From Desulfocurvus sp. (GTDB taxonomy: Bacteria > Desulfobacterota > Desulfovibrionia > Desulfovibrionales > Desulfovibrionaceae): a stretch of DNA of 24,916 nucleotides. The notes beneath the pieces are model-generated. The model was not told the DNA's origin and did no database searches. It saw only the letters and a program-made list of their open reading frames with translations. Shown here in pieces: positions 1 to 8,546 of the stretch (positions are counted from its first letter, which is position 1; every line of letters starts with the position of its first letter). The stretch is from the NCBI RefSeq assembly GCF_023230885.1, contig NZ_JALNWM010000017.1:1-24916 (forward strand), given 5' to 3'. Both the position numbers and the translations under genes were made by a program.

Positions 1-254
1 AAGGCCACGCACTTCTGGTGCTCGGGGTGCTCCTGGTAGGCCTGCATGGCCTCCAGGGAGGGAAACTCGCTGTACAGGCACACGTCGCTGGCCGTGGGGC
101 CGTCGACCACGTTCAGGCCGACCTCCAGGACCAGGACTCCGGGAATCTTGGTCAGCAGCGCCTCGAGCATCTGCTGCATTTTCCTGGCGTTCTCGGCCCT
201 GGTGGCGCCCTCGGCCTCGTCCTTGAGCCGCCACATCACGATATGCTTGAGCAT
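1..254 (-). CDS. Dabb (stress-responsive alpha/beta barrel) domain protein, 3' end cut by window
   Basis: The first 84 residues are visible, starting MLKHIVMWRLKDEAEG, and the reading frame runs off the left edge. The HIVMWRLKDE opening, followed by a helix and a strand with PGVLVLEVGLNV and then an SEFPSLEAMQAYQEHPEHQ segment, is the classic pattern of the small Dabb ferredoxin-like barrel family (about 95-105 residues). These proteins form dimers; their substrate is usually unknown, so no reaction is assigned. The start is supported by GGAG 7 nt upstream. It lies 40 nt after the thioesterase gene on the same strand and may be co-transcribed with it. Function in the cell is not known; the family call is fairly secure. 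Confidence 0.8.
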   Translation of the reverse strand, partial: MLKHIVMWRLKDEAEGATRAENARKMQQMLEALLTKIPGVLVLEVGLNVVDGPTASDVCLYSEFPSLEAMQAYQEHPEHQKCVA

Positions 255-294
255 CGGGTGTCTCCGGGGTTGCGGTTGAGGAAAAAGCGGCGGG

Positions 295-789
295 CTAGCC
301 TTCGCCGCCCTGGGAACGGCGCTCGCTGGCCTTGAGGGCCAGGCGCACCCGGCGGCGCTCCGCGGCCTCGCGCCAGCGGCGGTGGTCCTCCTCGGTTTCC
401 AGCTCCAGCCCGGGCACGGGGGTGGGCCTGCCCGCAGGGTCCAGGGCCACGAAGGTCAGGTAGGCCGAGTTGGTATAGCGCAGCTCGCCGGTGATCAGGT
501 CCTCGGCCTCCACGCGCACGCCGACCTCCATGCTGGTGTGGCCCACGAAATTCAGGCTGGCCTTGAAATACACCAGCTCGCCCACATGCACCGGCCGCAG
601 GAAATCCATGCGGTCCAGGCTGGCGGTGACCACGTTGCAGCGCGCGTGGCGCATGGCCACCGTGGCCGCCGTGATGTCGATCTGCTTGAGGATCACGCCG
701 CCGTGGACGTTTCCGGCGAAGTTGGCGTCCTGCGGCAGAAGCCGCTGGGCCATGACCACACTCGAACTCTCCTTGCGCTTGGGCTGCAT
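295..789 (-). CDS. Acyl-CoA thioesterase, hotdog fold (YciA/BACH type)
   Basis: A 164-residue protein with one hotdog domain (about residues 8-125) and a charged, Arg-rich C-terminal tail (about 130-164). The motif NVHGGVILKQID (residues 27-38) corresponds to the active-site helix of the YciA/BACH acyl-CoA hydrolases; D38 would be the catalytic Asp by analogy. These cytosolic enzymes hydrolyse acyl-CoA to free acid and CoA. The longer frame upstream encodes Pro/Arg-rich sequence typical of non-coding GC-rich DNA, so I take the internal ATG preceded by GGAG. It lies about 177 nt downstream of lldH, past a strong hairpin, so co-transcription with the lactate operon is uncertain. A role in relieving CoA trapping next to an acetyl-CoA-producing pathway is inference. 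Confidence 0.85.
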   Translation of the reverse strand: MQPKRKESSSVVMAQRLLPQDANFAGNVHGGVILKQIDITAATVAMRHARCNVVTASLDRMDFLRPVHVGELVYFKASLNFVGHTSMEVGVRVEAEDLITGELRYTNSAYLTFVALDPAGRPTPVPGLELETEEDHRRWREAAERRRVRLALKASERRSQGGEG

Positions 790-901
790 GCTGGTCTCCG
801 CTGTTGTCGTTGCGGGGCGGGGCCCCGGGGTCCGGTCCCATTCATGACCCGAAGCGGGCCGGGAGGCAAGGGGTCCCCCGGGGGGCCGGGGCCGGAGGCG
901 C

Positions 902-927
902 GGGGGCGGGCGCATGCGCCCGCCCCC
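902..927 (-). terminator. Perfect 26-bp palindrome after lldH, probable operon-end hairpin
   Basis: A perfect inverted repeat with 13-nt arms (arm sequence GGGGGCGGGCGCA on the plus strand), centred between 914 and 915. It lies 40 nt past the lldH stop. No run of T follows on the minus strand, so it is not a standard Rho-independent terminator. It could be a 3'-end stabiliser or a terminator that needs a factor. It fits the series of hairpins found between modules of the operon. Confidence 0.55.
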
Positions 928-966
928 CTGCCCCCGGCGCCCCGGGCCGGGTGGGGAGGGCCGGAA

Positions 967-3132
967 TCAGCGGGGCTTGATGCGTTCGGCCAGGGCCTCG
1001 GCGATGTGGCGCACCACGATCCCGTCGCCGCGCCGCTGGGCGCCGCCGCGCAGCTGCATGACGCAGCCCGGACAGTCGGTGACCAGCTGGGTGGCCCCGG
1101 TCTTCTTCACGTTGTCCAGCTTCTTGTCCAACAGGGCCTTGGACTCCTCGGGGAACTTCATGGAGAAGGTTCCGCCGAAGCCGCAGCACACGTCCTCCTC
1201 GTCGGCGACCACATAGTCGAGCCCGGCCTTGGCCAGCAGCTCGCGCGGGGCCTTGGTCACCCCCAGGCCGCGGCACAGGTGGCACGGCGCGTGGTAGGCC
1301 GTCTTGGTGTGGGCGGACACGCTGGCGAAGTCCTGCTCGTCCACGCCCAGCACATCGCGGGCAAAGGTGCTGAAATCCATCACCTTGTCGGCGAAGCGCC
1401 GGGCCTTGTCGGCCATGCGCGGATCATCCTCGAGGATCCTGGGGTAGGCGTGCTTGAGGTGCGAGGCGCACGAGGCGCACATGGTCACGATGTAGTCGCA
1501 GCTGCCGGGGTCGATGGCCGTGACGTTCTGGGCGGCCACGTCGCGCGCGGCCCCGGTCTCGCCCATCATGACCACGGGCAGGCCGCAGCAGCTCTGGCCC
1601 ATGGGGAACTCCAGGGCCGCGCCGTGGCCCGCGAAGACCTTCACCGCCGCTTCGAGCTGCTCGGGGTACACGAAGTCCTGCACGCAGCCCGAGAACAGCG
1701 CCACGCGGTACTTGGGGTGCTCCACCGCCGGGCGCAGCTTCTCCCAGCGGTCGCGGAAGGGCTTTTCGGCCACGGGCGGCAGGGCGCGGAAGTCCTGGTC
1801 CTTGCCGAAGATGAGCGGCAGATGGCGCAGGTAGCCGGTCTTGCCGTCCACGATGGGCTTTTGGCCCCATTTGGCCGTGCGCAGCAGGGTGTGGAAGAGC
1901 TTGCGGTTGGCCAGCACGGTGCCCAGGAGCTTGCTGGGCAGAGGGTGGCCCTCCTCGTCCTGGATGCGCGCGTGGACCTCCTTGATCAGCCGGGGCAGGT
2001 CGATGCCCGCGGCGCAGACCTGCTTGCAGGCCCCGCAGTTGATGCAGTTCTGGACCAGGTTCTTGGCCTTGTCGCGGCCGTGGAAGAAGTAGGTCAGCAG
2101 CAGGCCGATGGCGCCGATGTAGATGTGGCCCATCTTGTGCCCGCCGACCAGCCGGTAGACCGGGCAGACGTTGGCGCAGGCGCCGCAGCGCACGCAGCGC
2201 AGCACCTGGCGGAAGTCGGGATCCTTGGCCAGGGCGCTGCGGCCGTTGTCCAGGAACACGATGTGGTGTTCCTTGCGGCCCTCGGGCCCGGGGGCGCACT
2301 CGTTGGCGCCGGTGATCCAGGTCACATAGCTGGTGATGGCCTGGCCCGTGGCGTTGCGCGGCAGGGCCTTGATGATGCGCAGGGCGTCGTGCAGGGTCGG
2401 GGTCAGCTTGTCCAGCCCGGCCAGGGCCACATGGATGCGCGGCAGGGTGGTCACCAGCCGGGCGTTGCCCTCGTTGGTGACCAGGCCGATGCCGCCGGTT
2501 TCGACCACGGCGAAGTTGGCGCCGGAGATGCCCATGTCGGCGGTGGCGTAGTGGGTGCGCAGCTCGCGCCGGGCCACCTTGACCAGCTTCTCGATGTCCA
2601 CTTCCTGCTTCTGGCCGGTGACATCGGTGAACAGGTCGGCCACCTGGTAGCGCGAGAGGTGGATGGCGGGCATGACCATGTGCGAGGGGCCTTCGTGGCG
2701 CAGCTGGATGATCCATTCGCCCAGGTCGGTCTCCACCACCTGGTAGCCGTCGGCCTCCAGGTGATGGTTGAGCAGCGTCTCCTCGGCGGTCATGGACTTG
2801 GACTTGACGATCTTCTTCACCCCGCCCTCGCGGGCGATGCGGGCGATGATCTCGTTGGCCTCGGCGGCGGTGCGCGCGAGGTGGACGTGCACGCCGTTCT
2901 GTTCGGCCTTGGCCTTGAACTGGGCGAAGAGCTCGTCCAGCCGGGACACGGCGGCGTCCTTGGCGTCGGCGATCTCGGCGATGAGCTCGCGCTCGTTCAT
3001 GTCCGCGAAGGCGTTGGCGCGGTTGGTGCGGTAGGCGACGGCGAAGGCGTCCATTGCCTTGCGCAGGAACTCGTCGTCCATGGCCTGGCGGCACTGGGAG
3101 CGGTATTCCGCAAGGGTCTTGGCTTGCTGCAT
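967..3132 (-). CDS. lldH: L-lactate dehydrogenase Fe-S subunit, fused LutB-LutA type
   Basis: A 721-residue cytosolic protein. Residues about 60-280 form the LUD (lactate utilisation) domain. Two [4Fe-4S] motifs follow at C313/C316/C319/C323 and C363/C366/C369/C373. The C-terminal 240 residues carry two cysteine-rich (CCG) domains: C483, C515-C516, C552/C555, then C617/C620, C649-C650, C687/C690. LutB is normally about 480 residues and LutA about 240, so the length and order equal a LutB-LutA fusion, as in Desulfovibrio LldH. With LldG it oxidises L-lactate to pyruvate; the final electron acceptor in sulfate reducers is not fixed by sequence. It starts 2 nt after the lldG stop, which argues for translational coupling. 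It is the last gene of the lactate operon. I see no missing key cysteine. Confidence 0.93.
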   Translation of the reverse strand: MQQAKTLAEYRSQCRQAMDDEFLRKAMDAFAVAYRTNRANAFADMNERELIAEIADAKDAAVSRLDELFAQFKAKAEQNGVHVHLARTAAEANEIIARIAREGGVKKIVKSKSMTAEETLLNHHLEADGYQVVETDLGEWIIQLRHEGPSHMVMPAIHLSRYQVADLFTDVTGQKQEVDIEKLVKVARRELRTHYATADMGISGANFAVVETGGIGLVTNEGNARLVTTLPRIHVALAGLDKLTPTLHDALRIIKALPRNATGQAITSYVTWITGANECAPGPEGRKEHHIVFLDNGRSALAKDPDFRQVLRCVRCGACANVCPVYRLVGGHKMGHIYIGAIGLLLTYFFHGRDKAKNLVQNCINCGACKQVCAAGIDLPRLIKEVHARIQDEEGHPLPSKLLGTVLANRKLFHTLLRTAKWGQKPIVDGKTGYLRHLPLIFGKDQDFRALPPVAEKPFRDRWEKLRPAVEHPKYRVALFSGCVQDFVYPEQLEAAVKVFAGHGAALEFPMGQSCCGLPVVMMGETGAARDVAAQNVTAIDPGSCDYIVTMCASCASHLKHAYPRILEDDPRMADKARRFADKVMDFSTFARDVLGVDEQDFASVSAHTKTAYHAPCHLCRGLGVTKAPRELLAKAGLDYVVADEEDVCCGFGGTFSMKFPEESKALLDKKLDNVKKTGATQLVTDCPGCVMQLRGGAQRRGDGIVVRHIAEALAERIKPR

Positions 3133-3134
3133 GG

Positions 3135-3764
3135 CTACTTGTCCTCCAGGAGCAGGATGTGCAGTTCCAGCGGCCCGTGGACGCCCAGGGCCAGCACCCG
3201 CTCGATGTCGGCCGTGCGCGAGGCGCCGGTGATGAAGGCCAGATAGTTGGGGCCGCCCTGCATGCGCTCCAGCACCTCGGCCTCGGCCTCGTAGGAGGTG
3301 GCCCGCAGCCGCGATTTGGGCAGCACGGCCACATGGATCTCGGCGATCATGGTCGTCAGGCGGACCTCCTCGCTGGAGGAGTCGAGCACCAGGGAGCCGG
3401 TCTCGGCGATGCCCAGGTCGCAGACGGTGAAGCCGATGTCGATGCCCGCCAGGCGCGAACGCATGCCGGAATCGATGAGCTCGAAGCCCTTGTCCTTGCA
3501 GAGCTTGGCGAAGGCCGTGAACTCCTTCTTGGCCAGGGCGGGCGCGGCGATGACCTTGGTCTGCTTCTCGTCGCACAGGGCCTGGCCCTGCCCGGACAAG
3601 GGCAGCTCGCAGCCCGAGACGAGCAACTGGCAGGCCTGCTTCCTGTCGCACAGGTCCACGGCGTAGGCGAAGGCCTCGGCGAGGCTGCCGACCTCGGAAA
3701 CCTTGGCCGACACCGCCGTCGCCTTCTTGACGAAGGTCTCCAGGGCGTTTGTCGTGGTCGTCAT
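3135..3764 (-). CDS. lldG: L-lactate dehydrogenase subunit, LutC/LUD family
   Basis: A 209-residue protein made up of one LUD domain. The segments FTVCDLGIAETGSLVLDSS (about 112-130) and NYLAFITGASRTADIERVLALGVHGP (split across about 173-198) are family hallmarks. LutC-type proteins work with the Fe-S partner LldH in L-lactate oxidation; the exact chemical role of this subunit is not settled. The start ATG is preceded by AAAGGAG at 8 nt spacing, better than any upstream candidate. It ends 2 nt before lldH. Upstream, a 92-nt gap to ackA holds a 15-bp GC hairpin. In D. vulgaris a hypothetical gene (DVU3031, from memory) lies in that gap; it is absent here. Confidence 0.92.
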   Translation of the reverse strand: MTTTTNALETFVKKATAVSAKVSEVGSLAEAFAYAVDLCDRKQACQLLVSGCELPLSGQGQALCDEKQTKVIAAPALAKKEFTAFAKLCKDKGFELIDSGMRSRLAGIDIGFTVCDLGIAETGSLVLDSSSEEVRLTTMIAEIHVAVLPKSRLRATSYEAEAEVLERMQGGPNYLAFITGASRTADIERVLALGVHGPLELHILLLEDK

Positions 3765-3787
3765 GGTCGTTACTCCTTTGCGGTGCG

Positions 3788-3821
3788 CCCGCGGCCCGGG
3801 GCGCAGGCCCCGGGCCGCGGG
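3788..3821 (-). other. 15-bp perfect GC hairpin between ackA and lldG
   Basis: Plus-strand arms 3788-3802 and 3807-3821 are perfect reverse complements (CCCGCGGCCCGGGGC) around a 4-nt loop. There is no T-run after it on the minus strand, so full termination is unlikely. It sits between the acetate kinase and L-lactate dehydrogenase modules and probably acts as a processing, pausing or 3'-stabilising structure in the polycistronic mRNA. Confidence 0.7.
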
Positions 3822-3856
3822 ACGGCGCCGGTTGATTCCGTCCCGCCCGCGCGGCC

Positions 3857-5068
3857 TCAGCCCTTGCGCAGGACCTCCACGGTGGTTCGCGCGATCTCCA
3901 GTTCCTCGTTGGTGCGCACGACGAGCACGTCCACGCGGCTCTGGGGGGCGGCGATGCGCATCCACTCGCCCGCGCGGCCCGCGTTGGCCGCCGGGTCGAG
4001 GACGATGCCCAGGCTCTCCAGGCCCTGGAGCACCCCGGCGCGCACGTCGGGGTCGTTCTCGCCGATGCCCGCGGTGAAGACCACGGCGTCCACCCGGCCC
4101 AGGGCCGCGAAGTAGGCCCCCACATACTTGCGGATGCGGTAGGTGAACATCTCGAAGGCCAGCTGGGCGCGCTCGTCGCCCTTGGCCCGGGCGGCGTGGA
4201 TGTCGCGCATGTCGTTCATGCCGCAGATGCCCTTCAGGCCGCTTTGCTTGTTGAGCATGGCGTCGATCTGCACGACGTCCATGCCGGTCTGCTCGGCGAT
4301 GAAGGGGATGATGGCCGGGTCGATGTCGCCGCAGCGGGTGCCCATCATCACGCCGGCCAGGGGCGTCAGGCCCATGGAGGTGTCCACGCAGCGCCCGGCC
4401 TTGACGGCGGACAGGCTGCACCCGTTGCCCAGGTGGGCGATGATCAGGTTCAGCTCCTCGGGGACCCTGCCCAGCAGGCGCGCGGTCTCCTTGGCGATGA
4501 ACTTGTGCGAGGTGCCGTGGAAGCCGTAGCGCCGGATGCGGTGGCGCTCGTACATCTCGTAGGGCAGCGGATAGATGAAGGCCTGGGCGGGCATGGTCTG
4601 GTGGAACTCGGTGTCGAAGACGGCCACCTGGGGCACGCCCGGCATGAGCTCCTGGGCCACCTCGATGCCGGCCAGGTTGGCCGGGTTGTGCAGCGGGCCG
4701 ATGGGGATGTTGGCGCGGATGGCGTCCTTCACGGCGTCGTCCACGGCCAGGGGCATGTACAGGGTCTCCCCGCCCTGGAGCACGCGGTGGCCCACGGCGT
4801 ATATCTCGCCCATGTCGGCCACGGCGCCCAGCTCGGGGTCGGTCAGCAGGCCCACCAGCAGGTTCATGCCCTGCTTGTGGTCGGCGATGGGCTGCTCGAT
4901 GGTCTTCCTGGCCTCGGCGTCGGTGCCGGGGGCCTTCTTGTGGGTCAGCGCGCCCAGGGGCTCCCCGATGCGCTCGACGATGCCCGAGGCCAGCACGGCC
5001 CGGGTCTGCATGTCCAGGAGCTGGTATTTGATGGATGAACTTCCGGAATTGATGACAAGAACTTTCAT
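3857..5068 (-). CDS. ackA: Acetate kinase
   Basis: A 403-residue protein, the usual length for acetate kinase. It opens MKVLVINSGSSSIKYQ, with the N-terminal phosphate-binding Asn/Ser motif. Other signatures are FDTEFHQT, RRYGFHGTSHKF, HLGNGCSLSA, DTSMGLTPLAGVMMGTR and the nucleotide motif VFTAGIGEN near the C-terminus. It transfers phosphate from acetyl phosphate to ADP, giving acetate and ATP, and is the substrate-level phosphorylation step of lactate oxidation. It begins 2 nt after the pta stop, so pta and ackA are probably translationally coupled. All expected motifs are present and nothing looks truncated. Confidence 0.97.
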   Translation of the reverse strand: MKVLVINSGSSSIKYQLLDMQTRAVLASGIVERIGEPLGALTHKKAPGTDAEARKTIEQPIADHKQGMNLLVGLLTDPELGAVADMGEIYAVGHRVLQGGETLYMPLAVDDAVKDAIRANIPIGPLHNPANLAGIEVAQELMPGVPQVAVFDTEFHQTMPAQAFIYPLPYEMYERHRIRRYGFHGTSHKFIAKETARLLGRVPEELNLIIAHLGNGCSLSAVKAGRCVDTSMGLTPLAGVMMGTRCGDIDPAIIPFIAEQTGMDVVQIDAMLNKQSGLKGICGMNDMRDIHAARAKGDERAQLAFEMFTYRIRKYVGAYFAALGRVDAVVFTAGIGENDPDVRAGVLQGLESLGIVLDPAANAGRAGEWMRIAAPQSRVDVLVVRTNEELEIARTTVEVLRKG

Positions 5069-5070
5069 GA

Positions 5071-7185
5071 CTAGATGAGCCCCTTCTCGGCCTGGGCCTG
5101 GATGGCGGTAATGGCCACGGTGTTGACGATGTCGGGCACGGTGCAGCCGCGCGAGAGGTCGTTGACGGGCTTGTTCAGCCCCTGGAGCACCGGGCCGATG
5201 GCCACGGCGCCCGCGCTGCGCTGCACGGCCTTGTAGGTGTTGTTGCCGGTGTTCAGGTCGGGGAAGACGAACACCGTGGCGCGGCCGGCCACGTCGGAGC
5301 CGGGCATCTTGGTCCTGGCGACCTCGGGGTCCACGGCGGCGTCGAACTGGAGCGGCCCCTCCACGGGGAAGCGCCCGGCGGCCCGCTGGCGGGCAAGCTC
5401 CGTGGCCCGGGTGACCTTCTCCACGTCCTCGCCGGAGCCGGACTTGCCGGTGGAGTACGAGAGCATGGCCACGCGCGGCTCGATGCCGAAGACCCGCGCC
5501 GTCTCCGCCGAGGACAGGGCGATCTCGGCCAGCTGCTCGGCGTTGGGGTTGGGGATCACGGCGCAGTCGCCGTAGACGTGCACCCGGTCGCGCAGGCACA
5601 TCAGGAACACGCTGGACACCAGCCCCGCCCCGGGCTTGGTCTTCACGAACTCGAAGGCCGGGCGGATGGTGTGGGCCGTGGTGTTCTCCGCGCCGGAGAC
5701 CATGCCGTCGGCCTGGCCGAGGTGGACCATCATCGTCCCGAAGTAGGTCGGGTCGAGCATCCGGTCGCGGGCGTCCTCCTCGCGGATGCCCTTGTGCCGG
5801 CGGGCCTCGAAGTAGGCGTGGGCGTACTCGTCCAGCAGCGGGCTGGAATTGGGGCACACGAAGTCCACCCCCGGGCCCAGGGCCAGGCCCAGCTCGGAGA
5901 TGCGCGCCTCCATGCGCGCGCAGTCGCCAAGCAGCACCAGGTCGGCCACGCCCCGGCGCGACAGGATGTCCGCCGCGCGCAGGATGCGCTCGCTCTCGCC
6001 CTCGGGCAGCACGATGCGCATCTTGTGCGACTTGGCGCGCTCGACCAGGGTGTACTCGAACATCTTGGGCGTGACCTTGCCCGAGCGGGCCTGCCCCAGG
6101 CGCTCGCGCAGTTCGGCCACGTCCACGCAGGCCTCGAAGTTGCCCAGGGCCGAGGCGATCTTGCGCTCGTCCTCGGGGCCGATGCGCCCGTACAGCTCGG
6201 AGAGCAGCCGCGTGGTCTTGAAGGTGTTGCCCTCGGCGCTGAGGATGGGCACGGGCACGCCCGTCCAGCCCTCGATGAGCCGGTGCACGTTCACCGAGGG
6301 CGTGAGGCCGCCGGTGAGCAGGATGCCGGAAATATCGGGATAGGAGGCCGAAAGCCGGGAGGCCAGGCTGGCCAGGATGATGTCCTCGCGGTCGCCGGGG
6401 GTGATGATCAGGCTGCCCTGCTGGATGTACTCCAGGAAGTTGCCCACCTGCATGGCGGCGATGACGTAGTCCTCCACCAGGGTGTCCAGGCGGCCGTGGC
6501 CGTAGAGCACGTCGGCGCTCAGCCACTTGCGCACGTCGCCCATGGTCGGGTTGCCCAGGCTGGCGTCCTCGGGGATGGAGTAGACCAGCAGCGGCTGCTT
6601 GGTGCGCAGCTGGCTGCGCAGGCCCCGGGCGATGGACGTGGCGGCCTCGGCCTCCACGCGGTTGATCACGCAGCCGACCAGGTCCAGCCCCTTCTCCTCC
6701 AGGGCCTCGATGACCAGCTGGGTGGAGTCCAGGACCTCCCTCTCGCTCTTGCCGCGGCCGCTGGCGACCAGCAGCACCGGGGCGCCCAGGTTCGCGGCGA
6801 TGTCGGCGTTGATCTCGAACTCGAAGGCCGGGTTCTTGCCCTGAAAATCGGTGCCCTCGCAGAGCACGAAATCGTATTCGGACTCCAGGGCCTTGTACTT
6901 GTTCAGGATGCTTTCCAGAAGCAGGGCATGGCGGCCGGTGTTGATGAGCTCGCGGGCCTCGCTCAGGGTGTAGGCGTAGGTCGCCTCGTAGGGCACGTCC
7001 AGGTTGAAATGGGTCAGGATCAGGCGGATGTCGTGGTCGGGCTTGCCGTCCACATTGTCGTTGATGATCGGCCTGAAGAAGGCAACCTTGCGGACCTTGC
7101 CTAGCAGCAGTTGCATCACGCCGAGCGCAATGGCGGACTTGCCGCTGCGCGTCTCGGTGGCCGTGATGTAGAGGTTGTTGGACAT
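5071..7185 (-). CDS. pta: Phosphate acetyltransferase, long three-domain form
   Basis: A 704-residue enzyme converting acetyl-CoA plus phosphate to acetyl phosphate and CoA in the cytosol. The N-terminal part (about 1-210) is a BioD-like P-loop domain with TATETRSGKSA at residues 8-18. A DRTGG-type regulatory domain follows (about 215-340). The catalytic PTA_PTB domain fills about 370-700, with GMVSGAENTTAHTIRPA, PNPNAEQLAE, SYSTGKSGSGEDVEKV and FPDLNTGNNTYK. The length matches the class II Pta of E. coli (about 714). The chosen start, MSNNLYITA, has GGAG about 11 nt upstream; the frame extends 15 codons further but without family similarity. It sits 64 nt after glcF, across a 13-bp hairpin, and 2 nt before ackA. 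Confidence 0.96.
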   Translation of the reverse strand: MSNNLYITATETRSGKSAIALGVMQLLLGKVRKVAFFRPIINDNVDGKPDHDIRLILTHFNLDVPYEATYAYTLSEARELINTGRHALLLESILNKYKALESEYDFVLCEGTDFQGKNPAFEFEINADIAANLGAPVLLVASGRGKSEREVLDSTQLVIEALEEKGLDLVGCVINRVEAEAATSIARGLRSQLRTKQPLLVYSIPEDASLGNPTMGDVRKWLSADVLYGHGRLDTLVEDYVIAAMQVGNFLEYIQQGSLIITPGDREDIILASLASRLSASYPDISGILLTGGLTPSVNVHRLIEGWTGVPVPILSAEGNTFKTTRLLSELYGRIGPEDERKIASALGNFEACVDVAELRERLGQARSGKVTPKMFEYTLVERAKSHKMRIVLPEGESERILRAADILSRRGVADLVLLGDCARMEARISELGLALGPGVDFVCPNSSPLLDEYAHAYFEARRHKGIREEDARDRMLDPTYFGTMMVHLGQADGMVSGAENTTAHTIRPAFEFVKTKPGAGLVSSVFLMCLRDRVHVYGDCAVIPNPNAEQLAEIALSSAETARVFGIEPRVAMLSYSTGKSGSGEDVEKVTRATELARQRAAGRFPVEGPLQFDAAVDPEVARTKMPGSDVAGRATVFVFPDLNTGNNTYKAVQRSAGAVAIGPVLQGLNKPVNDLSRGCTVPDIVNTVAITAIQAQAEKGLI

Positions 7186-7214
7186 CGCTTTTCGTTCTCC
7201 TTGTCCTTTGAAGC

Positions 7215-7245
7215 GGCCGGGGCGGGCCACACGCCCGCCCCGGCC
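7215..7245 (-). other. 13-bp perfect GC hairpin between glcF and pta
   Basis: Arms 7215-7227 (GGCCGGGGCGGGC) and 7233-7245 are perfect complements around the loop CACAC. It starts 5 nt beyond the glcF stop and lies about 30 nt before pta. No U-tract follows. Probably an intra-operon processing or stability element. Confidence 0.7.
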
Positions 7246-7249
7246 CGGA

Positions 7250-8542
7250 TCAGTCGATGGTTTCGGCGTATATCTCCACCGGGTGGCGCACCGCGATGCG
7301 GTCGCCCCCCTGGGACAACATGTCGCTTATCTGCATCATGCACGCGGGGCAACCCGTGGCGACCACGTCGGCCTTGGAGGCCACGATGTTGTCGCGCTTG
7401 CGGCGGCCGATGCTGCGCGAAACCTCGTAGTGGGCCAGGTTGAAGCTGCCGCCGCAGCCGCAGCAGCGGTCGGCCTCGGCCATTTCCACCAGCTCGTAGT
7501 CGCGGTTGGCGGACAGCAGGGTGCGCGGCTGGCTGCGCACGCCCAGGCTCTTGGCCAGGTGGCAGGGGTCGTGCACGGTGACGCGCGTCCCGCCGGTGGG
7601 CTTGTCCACGGCGGTCACGCCCACCTTGTCCACCAGGAACTGGTTCACGTCCATGGCCTTCTCGGACATGGCCAGCACCTGGGCGCGGGTGGTGGCGTCG
7701 AAGCCGTCCAGGAACTTGGGCCACATTTCCTTGATGGTCGCCGTGCAGGTGGCGCACGGGGTGATCAGCACGTCATAGGCGCCCTTGGCGAAGACCCTGG
7801 CGTTGGCCGTCACGAGCTTCTCGTAGGACTCGCGGTCGCCCGAGGACAGCGCGGGGATGCCGCAGCAGGCCTGCCCGGCGGGCATGAAGACCCCCACCCC
7901 GTGGTGGGCCATGACCTTGAGCACCGCGTGGCCGATGCGCGGGAACATCTTGTCCACCACGCAGCCCGGGAAGAAGGCCACCTTGAGCCCCGAGGCGCCG
8001 GGGGCGCTGTCCAGCGACGGCACGGCGCCGTGCAGCGGCTCCTTGGCCAGGGACAGGAAGTGCCGGTCGCCGATGACCGGCGAGAGCCACTGGGAGCACG
8101 ACGAGCCGATGAGGTCGTTCACGGGCTTGCTGAACACGCCCTGGAACCGCGCGGCCACGCTCACCAGCGCGTTGAACAGCCCCGGACGGGTCAGCATGCC
8201 CTTTAGGATCACCTTCTTGACCGGAGACAGGCCCATGTAGGTGTTCACGATGATGCGGGCCTTGAGGAAGATGTCCATGATCTTCACGCCGCTCGGGCAG
8301 TTGGCCGCGCAGGAGCCGCACAACAGGCATTTGTTGAGCTTCTCCTGCACGCCCTTGGCGTCGGCGATCATCTCCTTGGCCAGGTTCTCCAGCAGCGCGA
8401 TCTTGCCGCGCGTCACGTCCGCCTCGTTGAGCGACTCCGCGAACACCGGACAGACCGCCTGGCACATCCCGCACTTCATGCAGGCCACCATCTGGTCGTC
8501 CAGCTCCTGGAGCATCTGGGCGAGCTTGTGCAAATCGGCCAT
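7250..8542 (-). CDS. glcF: D-lactate/glycolate oxidase-type Fe-S subunit (GlcF-like, two CCG domains)
   Basis: A 430-residue protein. The N-terminus carries two [4Fe-4S] motifs, C21/C24/C27/C31 and C72/C75/C78/C82. Two cysteine-rich domains follow: C194, C226-C227, C263/C266 and C327, C360-C361, C398/C401. This is the GlcF/HdrD-like layout that passes electrons from a flavoprotein dehydrogenase. Paired with the adjacent FAD protein, it should form the D-lactate dehydrogenase complex (DVU3027-3028 type). No transmembrane helix is apparent; residues 95-165 are moderately hydrophobic. It starts 4 nt after the glcD stop, and its ribosome binding site (GGAGGG) overlaps that stop region, showing tight coupling. 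The final electron acceptor cannot be read from the sequence. Confidence 0.92.
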   Translation of the reverse strand: MADLHKLAQMLQELDDQMVACMKCGMCQAVCPVFAESLNEADVTRGKIALLENLAKEMIADAKGVQEKLNKCLLCGSCAANCPSGVKIMDIFLKARIIVNTYMGLSPVKKVILKGMLTRPGLFNALVSVAARFQGVFSKPVNDLIGSSCSQWLSPVIGDRHFLSLAKEPLHGAVPSLDSAPGASGLKVAFFPGCVVDKMFPRIGHAVLKVMAHHGVGVFMPAGQACCGIPALSSGDRESYEKLVTANARVFAKGAYDVLITPCATCTATIKEMWPKFLDGFDATTRAQVLAMSEKAMDVNQFLVDKVGVTAVDKPTGGTRVTVHDPCHLAKSLGVRSQPRTLLSANRDYELVEMAEADRCCGCGGSFNLAHYEVSRSIGRRKRDNIVASKADVVATGCPACMMQISDMLSQGGDRIAVRHPVEIYAETID

Positions 8543-8546
8543 GCCC

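Noticed and set aside
382..3246. 954-codon plus-strand open frame, and similar long plus-strand frames opposite ackA, pta, glcD, por and the kinase
   Set aside because: They lie antisense to genes with clear motifs, are rich in Gly/Ala/Val/His/Leu/Asp repeats expected from mirrored high-GC codons, and have no recognisable domain.
3788..3821. Rho-independent terminator between ackA and lldG
   Set aside because: The stem is strong but no T-run follows, and lldG-lldH have no visible promoter of their own; treated as an intra-operon hairpin.
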